From: Bacteroidales bacterium | Lineage (GTDB): Bacteria > Bacteroidota > Bacteroidia > Bacteroidales > UBA932 | DNA length: 5,086 nt | Assembly (NCBI GenBank): GCA_004556005.1 | Contig: SFJA01000105.1 | Location: 1-5,086 of the forward strand | Direction: 5' to 3' | Shown here: positions 1 through 5,070 of the stretch, piece after piece | How positions within the stretch are numbered: position 1 is the first letter of the stretch | Layout of the letters: the number at the start of each line of letters is the position of its first letter | Position numbers and translations under genes: made by a program | The notes under the pieces: generated by a model | Told to the model about the DNA's origin: nothing | Database searches by the model: none | What the model saw: the letters and a program-made list of their open reading frames with translations, nothing else

Positions 1-130
1 CGTCATCGCCCCGGAGCTGCAGCCGGGCGGCAACCGAGTTCTCCGACAGGCTTCTGGCCTTACGGGAAACGGCGCAGGCGCTCACCATCAGGAGAGCCGC
101 GGCAAGTACTATGGCACCACCCCTTCTCAC
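1..130 (-). CDS. Putative lipoprotein, N-terminal part only (runs off the left edge)
   Basis: This reading frame enters at position 130 with GTG and stays open to the left edge, giving 43 codons. The peptide starts MRRGGAIVLAAALLMVSAC: two arginines, a hydrophobic core and a lipobox V-S-A-C with the lipidated cysteine at residue 19. It is therefore a predicted lipoprotein; the visible mature part (AVSRKARSLSENS...) lacks an acidic surface-export signal after the cysteine. The GTG overlaps the TGA of the upstream gene as GTGA, which suggests translational coupling. A purine-rich GGAGGAGG lies just before it, within the end of the upstream gene. The only ATG nearby is codon 15, behind the hydrophobic core, so GTG is the sensible start. 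The family cannot be recognised from this fragment. It is the last visible gene of the leftward envelope cluster. Confidence 0.7.
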   Translation of the reverse strand, partial: MRRGGAIVLAAALLMVSACAVSRKARSLSENSVAARLQLRGDD

Positions 131-1326
131 TTCCCTCCTCCGGATATGGTGTATGAATGCTTGCCGCCCTCTACCTTGGTGCCGTTCAGTACGACGGTCT
201 CATCCGTGCAGGTCACATTGACCCTCACGCCGAGAAGAGCTTCGAAGTCAAGGGTGATATGGTGGACTGAAGAATCCACCACATAATTGGAATATCCATC
301 GTCGACCTGCCACCACTGCTCTATGCCGTCCATTACATCCAGCCATTCGGACACCCATTTGGTGTTCTTGATTGTGATGTTGCTGAGGGTTGTCTCAAGC
401 AGCTCGGTTGCAGTGAGGTCGTACCAGAATCCGGTCTTGGGAACGGAGCGCTCGAGTGTCACCACGTCGCAGAGCTCCTTCCACTCGGTGAAGTAATCCA
501 GCCTGCCTTCGACATTGGAGCAGCGGTGATACTTGCAGTTTCCCCTGACCACGAGGGAGTCCCTCACTGCCAGCGAGAGCGAGTACGGGTTGCTGCGGAC
601 CATCAGACGGGTCTTGCCCGTAGACGGGCTGCGGGCGATCTCCACATCCACGTCCGGGTAACGCAGCGGCTCGGAGAACCGGAACGAGGAACTGCGCACC
701 TGGTCCCCGTGTGTGAGTTCCACATCCACATCATGGGTGCCGGGACGCACTAGAGGCAGGTTCAGTTTCAGTATTGGGGTCTTCTTGAAGTTCACCTTGA
801 AGTCAAGTCCCTTGACCCTCTCTCCGTCAATCGATACCGTTCCGTCATAGTCCCTGTCCGCCACGCCCTGGGCAAGAGTCAGGAGCATTGTCGATGTCCC
901 GGCCGACTGGTCGGTAGACACCTCGGCATGCAGGGAGAAAGGCTCATATGTAACCGTGAATGCCATCTCCGACTCACGTGAGTACAACTCGGTAGCGAGC
1001 CGGAAAGAAGCCAAGTGTTCCCCTGCCTTCAGTACCGGAAGACGGTATGTCACCGGCCCTTTGGAGAAGTCAAGCGCAGAACCTGATTCAAACGGGATGC
1101 TGCCGTCATCTGAAAGGAGCAGTGACGGATCACTGTCGATAAGATATGTGAGGGTGTATTCCTTTTCCGGGCATCCTTTCTCAAGGGAAAATGTGATAAG
1201 GTTGTCTTCCCCTGAGAGCAGATGCTTTGCCTCAAATTCGAAGGAATTGTCGCTGACCTGTATCGGCTCGTTGCATGAGACTGCCGCAATAAGTGCCGCA
1301 ACAGAAAATAGGATTGTCTTTTTCAT
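127..1326 (-). CDS. Lipoprotein with two tandem Ig-like (TraQ/DUF3872-like) repeats
   Basis: A 399-aa predicted lipoprotein. The signal peptide MKKTILFSVAALIAAVSC ends in lipobox A-V-S-C (Cys18). Residues about 29-130 and 130-221 look like two copies of one beta-rich unit. Each begins F-x-F/H-x-A, has a K/Q-G turn, then an E/D-Y-x-x-T...ID strand, a D-F segment, an L-P-V/L...G-x-H turn, and ends near F...EP. The pattern (short strands, 'YTLTYLID', 'LPVLKAGEH') resembles the DUF3872/TraQ fold found in Bacteroides conjugative elements, but the match is by eye and weak. The C-terminal 170 residues are different, with four cysteines (264, 269, 286, 373) and a W-rich stretch around 324-339. The gene starts 13 nt after the DUF3575 gene and overlaps the next one by 4 nt, so it is co-transcribed. 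It probably sits on the periplasmic or outer face as a structural or adhesive component. The exact role is unknown. Confidence 0.85.
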   Translation of the reverse strand: MKKTILFSVAALIAAVSCNEPIQVSDNSFEFEAKHLLSGEDNLITFSLEKGCPEKEYTLTYLIDSDPSLLLSDDGSIPFESGSALDFSKGPVTYRLPVLKAGEHLASFRLATELYSRESEMAFTVTYEPFSLHAEVSTDQSAGTSTMLLTLAQGVADRDYDGTVSIDGERVKGLDFKVNFKKTPILKLNLPLVRPGTHDVDVELTHGDQVRSSSFRFSEPLRYPDVDVEIARSPSTGKTRLMVRSNPYSLSLAVRDSLVVRGNCKYHRCSNVEGRLDYFTEWKELCDVVTLERSVPKTGFWYDLTATELLETTLSNITIKNTKWVSEWLDVMDGIEQWWQVDDGYSNYVVDSSVHHITLDFEALLGVRVNVTCTDETVVLNGTKVEGGKHSYTISGGGK

Positions 1327-1339
1327 TTTTGGGATATTT

Positions 1340-1834
1340 TCAGAAAGTGAACATCAGAGATACCAGAACATCATTGGGAAGGATGAAGGCTTTCGCTCCC
1401 TGCTCGTCGATTCTGCCGCAGGTCGGGCAGCTGTAAACCGTGTATTTCTTGTATCCGCTCCAGAATCCCAGACCGAAATCCAGATTGATGTTGCGGTGCA
1501 GCATGAGTGAGTATCCGGCAGACAGGCCGGCTCCGAAGGCATCCCCTTCCTCAGTGCGTGGGCTGCGGATGTTCCAGAACCAGAAACGGGTTCCGGCACT
1601 TGCCGTCCTGCGGGAATCGCGCATCTCACCCCATTCACCTCTGAAGCTCCAGGGATTGTACATGAAACCGGCATTGACACTCCAGTGACGGGCTACGGCG
1701 ACCGAAGCCTCTGCATTGACTGTGAGGAAATCCGCATACCCGAGAGCGTTCGTGGACACGGACAGTTTCTGAGCCCTGGCAGAGCAAAAGGCAATGGAAA
1801 GGAGCACTGCCATCAAGATCATTCTTCGTCCCAT
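1340..1834 (-). CDS. DUF3575 family outer-membrane beta-barrel-like protein
   Basis: A 164-aa exported protein. The N-terminus MGRRMILMAVLLSIAFCSARAQ is a signal peptide with a likely cleavage site at A-R-A-Q (near residue 21). The mature part shows the features of the DUF3575 family: an N-x-x-x-Y-A... opening strand (about 29-45), R-H-W-S-V-N-A-G-F-x-Y-N-P-W-S-F (49-64), a central R-F-W-F-W strand (83-87), G-A-G-L-S-A-G-Y (101-108), the N-L-D-F-G-L-G-F segment (117-124), the paired-cysteine motif YxCPTCG (134-140), and a final strand ending in phenylalanine (SLMFTF) as in outer-membrane barrels. DUF3575 proteins are common in Bacteroidales, often near fimbrial (Mfa-type) genes; their biochemical function is not established. 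The start lies 8 nt after the stop of the upstream gene. Met5 is an alternative start with little effect on the signal peptide. Confidence 0.9.
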   Translation of the reverse strand: MGRRMILMAVLLSIAFCSARAQKLSVSTNALGYADFLTVNAEASVAVARHWSVNAGFMYNPWSFRGEWGEMRDSRRTASAGTRFWFWNIRSPRTEEGDAFGAGLSAGYSLMLHRNINLDFGLGFWSGYKKYTVYSCPTCGRIDEQGAKAFILPNDVLVSLMFTF

Positions 1835-1842
1835 AACTACCG

Positions 1843-2859
1843 TTAATTGTCATTCCACCAAGCATCCTCGAAGACCGGTGTCTCCGGCCATACCGTGAAC
1901 CTCTCCTTGTCATAGTCCAGCAGGGTAAGACTGAGGCTTATGTTGTGGACATAGCGTCTTTCACGCAGCTGTTCCAGCTTCTTCATAACTTCAGGAATCG
2001 GAACCCTGGTCCCGGAACGGTACCATCTCGACTTGTATGTTTTGTGCACCAGAACATAGTCGCTCTTTCGTCCGCTGGTGAATTCTATCAGTACCGCGAA
2101 GTTGTAGTCCATCTTCTCCCCCGACTCCATATTGACCCACATCTCCTTCGGATTGCCTTCATCGTCAAAAGTGGCTTCAATGGTCGCGAAACAGTTCTCC
2201 CTGACACGTACGTGGCACAGGCTTTCTATCTCGGGGAATCCTTTCGGCCAGATGCGCAATGTCGTGTCCCCCGTTCTGATTCCACGGAGCTTGAGGTCAT
2301 TGCCGATGGCCTTCACATCAACGACGGACTGGTCCGTGACCTGGAATTCAATCTGCATCCCATTGCATTCACGCGGGATGAGAGCGACCTTGACTGTCGC
2401 ATACTGATGGTAGTCCAGGCAGACGTCCCTGTCAGCGAATATTGCGGTCGGAACCATATCGGGTGCCTGAAGGACACTGTAATGCAATTCTTCCGCGACC
2501 GTCTCTCCGGTAGATTTCATGAAGGTGAGCCTAAGGACTCCGAATCCGTCCAGACTGACCGGATCGGTCTTTATGCATACCGGTTCGTCTCCGAGAGGAC
2601 GGAAGACTCCCGGGGGCAGCAGTTCATCACGGAGATAGACTCCGTATCCGTTGTCCCCGGCAGCGACACTAACAAGCGTGTTTAGAGGAGTGACGAATAT
2701 GCAGAACTGCGAACCGAGCCCGACCCGGTCTGTCTTCATTACAATGTAATACTCCGGATTGGGTTCACGGTTCTGGACCGGAACTTCCGGACTCTTTCCG
2801 GTCAAGCCCTTGATAAGCTTCTGGAAAGACAGTTTCTCCGATGCATTCTGTTCGCTCAT
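1843..2859 (-). CDS. Hypothetical protein with a BIG2/Ig-like segment, no signal peptide
   Basis: A 338-aa protein of unknown function. Residues about 138-220 read like a bacterial Ig-like (BIG2) domain: 'ATVKVALIPREC' strand, 'VTDQSVVDVKAIGNDLKLRGIRTGDTTLRIWP' (the usual D/S-x-x-V-V-x-V...L-x-G...G-x-x-T-L pattern), then 'CHVRVRE'. The flanking regions (35-130 and 225-338) look beta-rich but match nothing I recognise; 291-302 may be a short charged helix. The N-terminus MSEQNASEKLSFQKLIKGL is hydrophilic and helical, with no signal peptide or membrane segment. That is odd for an Ig-like protein inside an envelope gene cluster, and no upstream in-frame start appears to add one. The ATG is preceded by the A-rich sequence typical of Bacteroidetes starts. 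The stop lies 8 nt before the DUF3575 gene, so the two are very likely co-transcribed. It could be an intracellular partner, or be exported by a signal-independent route. Confidence 0.8.
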   Translation of the reverse strand: MSEQNASEKLSFQKLIKGLTGKSPEVPVQNREPNPEYYIVMKTDRVGLGSQFCIFVTPLNTLVSVAAGDNGYGVYLRDELLPPGVFRPLGDEPVCIKTDPVSLDGFGVLRLTFMKSTGETVAEELHYSVLQAPDMVPTAIFADRDVCLDYHQYATVKVALIPRECNGMQIEFQVTDQSVVDVKAIGNDLKLRGIRTGDTTLRIWPKGFPEIESLCHVRVRENCFATIEATFDDEGNPKEMWVNMESGEKMDYNFAVLIEFTSGRKSDYVLVHKTYKSRWYRSGTRVPIPEVMKKLEQLRERRYVHNISLSLTLLDYDKERFTVWPETPVFEDAWWNDN

Positions 2860-2886
2860 ATATCGTTTTCTTTGTTTTCAATGAAA

Positions 2887-2912
2887 CCGGGCGGCCTTCA
2901 CAGGTGGCCCGG
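2887..2912 (-). terminator. GC-rich hairpin between the TraO-like gene and the next gene
   Basis: CCGGGC (2887-2892) pairs with GCCCGG (2907-2912). A further CCT/AGG pairing (2895-2897 with 2902-2904) is separated by one mismatch and one G-T wobble, closing on a 4-nt loop. On the minus strand it lies downstream of the TraO-like stop and is followed by TTTCATTG, a weak U-tract, so it could be a partial terminator or attenuator between the first and second genes of the leftward cluster. It could also be a leader structure of the 338-aa gene's mRNA. I see no clear TAnnTTTG promoter box on the minus strand in this 103-bp gap. Confidence 0.45.
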
Positions 2913-2962
2913 GATTAGGTTTATACGTTAGTTTTTAAAAGATGTATAAATGGGTTTACAAC

Positions 2963-3508
2963 CTAGAAATCATAATGTATGTTCACGCTGCCCTCGTAAT
3001 GGATCCATCCCATCGGTGAACCGAATGTCAAAGGGACCGTACCCCGCAGGCTTATGCCGAGCCTTTTCAGCGGATAGACTTCCAATTCGAGGCTTGCCTG
3101 TACTCCGTAGATGAACGTATTCCTGGCGATTCCTGTGTCTATGTACCCGGGCAGAGTCCTGTACGGATCGCTGATTTCGTCACCGAGGAAGACCCCTCCC
3201 CCGCCGTAAAGGCTGATGACACGGGACCTTGCCGATGCTATCCTTGCCATGACATTGCCTTCTGCACATATCTCGCTGTAATGGAGAGTCGCACCGGAGT
3301 CGGTCATCGAAGAATAATTCCTGTTCACCGCTCCTGCAGACCAGGCTCCCCACAGTTCCCATCCCTGCCAGCCGGCCCTTATGCCGAAGGAGGATTCGTT
3401 GATGCTCGCTCCCGCATATGGTGCTCCCCTTCCTGGGACTGTTCTCTGAGCAGCGGAGGAGAGTGACACTCCCACGAGGATTGAAAGTATGAGGATTATG
3501 CGCTTCAT
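2963..3508 (-). CDS. TraO-like exported protein (conjugative transposon TraO family)
   Basis: A 181-aa protein counted from the ATG at 3508. This start was chosen over the in-frame ATG at 3541 because it puts the signal peptide MKRIILILSILVGVSLSSAAQ at the N-terminus and because a -7 promoter box (3528-3535) overlaps the longer version. The mature part begins QRTVPGRG, like the QR-x-x-PG start of Bacteroides TraO proteins. It continues with G-W-x-L-W-G-A (about 48-55), an A-E-G-N-V strand, G-G-G-V-F-L-G, the NTFIYGVQASLELEVYPLKRLGISLRG segment typical of the family, GSPMGW, and a final beta strand ending NIHYDF. TraO (PF10626) proteins are predicted outer-membrane or periplasmic components of Bacteroides conjugation machinery; their precise role is unsettled. 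The assignment is from pattern memory. No other canonical tra gene is visible, so it may be a lone or repurposed member. Confidence 0.72.
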   Translation of the reverse strand: MKRIILILSILVGVSLSSAAQRTVPGRGAPYAGASINESSFGIRAGWQGWELWGAWSAGAVNRNYSSMTDSGATLHYSEICAEGNVMARIASARSRVISLYGGGGVFLGDEISDPYRTLPGYIDTGIARNTFIYGVQASLELEVYPLKRLGISLRGTVPLTFGSPMGWIHYEGSVNIHYDF

Positions 3509-3527
3509 TATTCTTGCTTTTCTGCCG

Positions 3528-3535
3528 CAAATATA
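3528..3535 (-). promoter_or_regulatory. -7 box of the leftward promoter (TraO-like gene)
   Basis: On the minus strand this reads TATATTTG, a full match to the Bacteroidetes -7 consensus TAnnTTTG. About 19 bp upstream, TTTTC (3555-3559 on the minus strand) approximates the -33 TTTG element. Transcription would begin about 3522-3525, leaving a short A-rich leader of roughly 15 nt before the ATG at 3508. Confidence 0.6.
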
Positions 3536-3587
3536 TGGCAAAATATCCTTTTCCGAAAATATTCGTATGTTTTAATCAAATTTTCGT

Positions 3588-3595
3588 TATTTTTG
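3588..3595 (+). promoter_or_regulatory. -7 box of the rightward rep promoter
   Basis: Reads TATTTTTG, a full match to TAnnTTTG. The -33 region (around 3568-3573, TGTTTT) is only a rough match to TTTG. The box ends four bases before the rep ATG at 3600, so the predicted transcription start falls at or within a few bases of the start codon. This and the leftward promoter share the 91-bp divergent region, and their -33 elements are close enough for one bound regulator to affect both. Confidence 0.6.
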
Positions 3596-3599
3596 CAAC

Positions 3600-4640
3600 A
3601 TGAAAATAAGCAAGCCGGAACATATAGCACAGGGTAACGGGATCACCTATATGACCAGCGATCTCTCACTGGTCCAACTGAAGGTCCTGATGACGATCAT
3701 CCGTGAATTGCAGAAGCCGATATCGATGATGATAACCGATATCGGTTTCGGGCGCATCAAGCCTGATGACGTGCTGCCTGCAAAGGAACAGTTCATGGAT
3801 GGGGACCATCTCATGATTACCCGGAAGATAACCATCAAAGTGAAGGATGTCGGCCTGGGGAACCAGAACACCGGATACCTGCTGAACAGTCTGAATGCCC
3901 TGCGTCAGAAGAGCTGCTGCATACCTTACAATCCGGCACGGCCTACCAAGTCCAAGGTACTGGTGACAGGTCTCATCAGCCATTACACCTACGACTGCCC
4001 TGCCCAGACGGTCGACGTCTACCTGCTCGATGCAGTTGTCAACCGCCTGCTGCTCGTGAGCGAGGGATTCACCAGATACGACTACACGCACGCGATGGCC
4101 TTCAGCAACAAGTACACTGTGCGCATGTACTGGATAATCAACTCATGGCGGGGACGCAAGGGCTTCCGAATCAGTATGGAACAGCTGCGTTATGTGATGT
4201 CCGCCGAGGACAAGTATCCCAGGAATGACAACTTCATAAGCAAGGTAATCGGGGCTGCCTACAAGGAACTTAAGCAGACCGGCGACATCTGGTTCGAATA
4301 CTCCAGGGACCTTCGCAACGGAAAGGACATGTTTTCGTTCCGCGTCTATCAGAGAATGGACAGCGAAAGGAGGGAGAAGGTGCTCAAGAAGCCAAAGCAG
4401 ATTGCCTACAGCATGCTCTACAACATGTGGAAGATGCAACTTGCGGACATCGACCACTTCGTCAGCCTGATCACGGTTGACAATGTGCAGGGGTTCATCT
4501 GCGAGCTGGATTATCTGAACAGGACCATTGACCGGAAAAGCCTGAAGGATCCGGCCGCCTATATGAAGACCATCCTGATATCTTACTTCGATACCCTGGA
4601 TCTGGTATCACAGGAGGTGACACTAACCGGAAAGAAATGA
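3600..4640 (+). CDS. Rep_3-family plasmid replication initiator
   Basis: A 346-aa initiator that should bind the iterons downstream and open the origin for theta replication in the cytoplasm. Two winged-helix regions are visible. The first starts at 'QGNGITYMTSDLSLVQLKVLMTIIREL' (11-37), matching the Q-x-N-x-L...L-x-x-x-E/Q-x-K-x-L opening of Rep_3 proteins. The second, 'SNKYTVRMYWIINSWRGRKGFRISMEQLRYVMSAEDKYPRNDNFISKVIGAAYKELKQTGDIWFEY' in outline (169-234), carries the family signature: S-x-x-Y-x-x-R-x-Y-x-x-I...W, I-x-x-E-x-L-R, K-Y, F-x-x-x-V-I-x-x-A-x-K-E-L. A basic stretch (256-267) and a helical C-terminal extension ending near 'DPAAYMKTILISYF' follow. The ATG at 3651 (residue 18) would cut into the conserved first region, so 3600 is preferred despite the almost absent leader. 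The stop codon lies inside a terminator hairpin. Confidence 0.9.
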   Translation: MKISKPEHIAQGNGITYMTSDLSLVQLKVLMTIIRELQKPISMMITDIGFGRIKPDDVLPAKEQFMDGDHLMITRKITIKVKDVGLGNQNTGYLLNSLNALRQKSCCIPYNPARPTKSKVLVTGLISHYTYDCPAQTVDVYLLDAVVNRLLLVSEGFTRYDYTHAMAFSNKYTVRMYWIINSWRGRKGFRISMEQLRYVMSAEDKYPRNDNFISKVIGAAYKELKQTGDIWFEYSRDLRNGKDMFSFRVYQRMDSERREKVLKKPKQIAYSMLYNMWKMQLADIDHFVSLITVDNVQGFICELDYLNRTIDRKSLKDPAAYMKTILISYFDTLDLVSQEVTLTGKK

Positions 4641-4655
4641 CCTCCTTTCTTTTTT
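4631..4655 (+). terminator. Rho-independent terminator of rep
   Basis: AAAGAAA (4631-4637) pairs with TTTCTTT (4646-4652) across an 8-nt loop containing the rep TGA, and the right arm runs into a T-tract ending at 4655. An alternative stem pairs AGGAGGT (4612-4618) with ACCTCCT (4640-4646), again followed by the T-rich run. Either fold ends the rep message immediately after its stop codon. Confidence 0.6.
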
Positions 4656-4674
4656 CATTCAAAAGCCAATCCGT

Positions 4675-4700
4675 ATCCCCGCGCGCATGTGCGCAAGGAT
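4675..4700 (+). terminator. Second hairpin with T-rich tail downstream of rep
   Basis: ATCC (4675-4678) pairs with GGAT (4697-4700), and GCGC (4681-4684) pairs with GCGC (4691-4694) across a 2x2 internal mismatch, with a 6-nt loop. It is followed by TTGTTTCTTTT. It could be a back-up terminator protecting the origin from rep transcription, or a structural element of the origin. Confidence 0.35.
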
Positions 4701-4807
4701 TTGTTTCTTTTATCATTCAATTGATCCATTAATTGTTCCGCTCTTACGTAACTAATATACCGATAAGGTTATCAGCCAGTTACACAGAAAGAAGCACCGG
4801 ACTCAAA

Positions 4808-4917
4808 CACCGTTTATAGAATCACGGGGCCATAACTCCCACCTTTTATAGAAATATATCCACCGTATATAGAAAGGCAAAACACCCTTTATAGAGCAGG
4901 TCCCACCTTTTATAGAA
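4808..4917 (+). repeat. Five iterons, consensus CACCNTTTATAGAA
   Basis: Five 14-bp direct repeats start at 4808, 4840, 4861, 4883 and 4904. Units 2 and 5 are identical (CACCTTTTATAGAA). Unit 1 has G at position 5, unit 3 reads CACCGTATATAGAA, and unit 4 ends in G and has C at position 5. Spacing is 32, 21, 22 and 21 bp, that is about three then two helical turns, so all sites face the same side of the DNA. They lie about 170-280 bp downstream of rep, in the same orientation, and are the likely binding sites of its product, serving both initiation and copy-number control. Confidence 0.88.
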
Positions 4918-4965
4918 CCGGTGCACGCGGTGCACCTCCCCTTCCGACATCATGGGATTGCAATT

Positions 4966-5010
4966 CTGACGAAAACTTGACGAATATTCTTTCCGTCTTT
5001 TTTCCGTCAG
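4966..5010. promoter_or_regulatory. Symmetric operator-like array of four GACGRAWA half-sites
   Basis: Two forward sites (GACGAAAA at 4968-4975, GACGAATA at 4979-4986) face two reverse sites (TTTCCGTC at 4990-4997 and at 5001-5008). The forward pair is spaced 11 bp apart and so is the reverse pair, and both nested pairs share the same centre at 4988. The outermost arms extend to CTGACG/CGTCAG (4966-4971 and 5005-5010). The right arm overlaps the expected -33 position of the possible promoter at 5021-5028, as expected for a repressor operator. Confidence 0.55.
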
Positions 5011-5020
5011 ATCGGATTTG

Positions 5021-5028
5021 CATCTTTG
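5021..5028 (+). promoter_or_regulatory. Possible -7 box of a rightward promoter
   Basis: CATCTTTG matches TAnnTTTG except at its first base. A T-run at 4998-5003 sits where the -33 TTTG would be. Transcription would begin near 5032 and read through a CGGTGCAC site and a hairpin toward the right edge. Confidence 0.4.
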
Positions 5029-5048
5029 TGCGGAGCGGTGCACACTTC

Positions 5049-5066
5049 CCTGTTTACGGAAACAGG
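5049..5066 (+). other. Perfect 7-bp inverted repeat in a predicted leader
   Basis: CCTGTTT (5049-5055) and AAACAGG (5060-5066) flank a 4-nt loop ACGG. It lies between the possible promoter and a possible start codon at 5071. There is no T-tract after it, so it is more likely an operator or a leader hairpin affecting translation than a terminator. Confidence 0.45.
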
Positions 5067-5070
5067 CAAG

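Larger units (their letters stand above)
4919..5043. repeat. Three copies of CGGTGCAC
   Basis: The 8-mer CGGTGCAC, with palindromic core GTGCAC, occurs at 4919-4926, 4928-4935 and 5036-5043. The first two are 9 bp apart, directly after the last iteron. The third lies just downstream of the possible rightward promoter, where a bound protein could block transcription. The binding protein is unknown. Confidence 0.55.

Noticed and set aside
956..1510. 184-codon plus-strand open frame
   Set aside because: It is antisense to two well-supported genes (the lipoprotein and the DUF3575 protein) and its product has no coherent features.
1945..2685. 246-codon plus-strand open frame
   Set aside because: It is fully antisense to the 338-aa Ig-like protein gene; the product is low in plausible structure and there is no -7 box in front of it.
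3509..3541. Eleven-residue N-terminal extension of the TraO-like protein (ATG at 3541)
   Set aside because: The extension would sit in front of a standard signal peptide and overlaps a full-consensus -7 box, so transcription would start inside it.
3558..3565. 8-mer AATATTCG in the divergent promoter region, reverse complement of CGAATATT at 4981-4988
   Set aside because: It is a short AT-rich match without the surrounding GACG arrangement; it could easily be chance.
3666..4091. 141-codon minus-strand open frame inside rep
   Set aside because: It is antisense to the strongly supported Rep_3 gene; no promoter or domain supports it.
4846..5043. 65-codon minus-strand open frame
   Set aside because: It lies across the iterons and the symmetric array, has no recognisable domain or promoter, and its length is explained by low stop density in this region.
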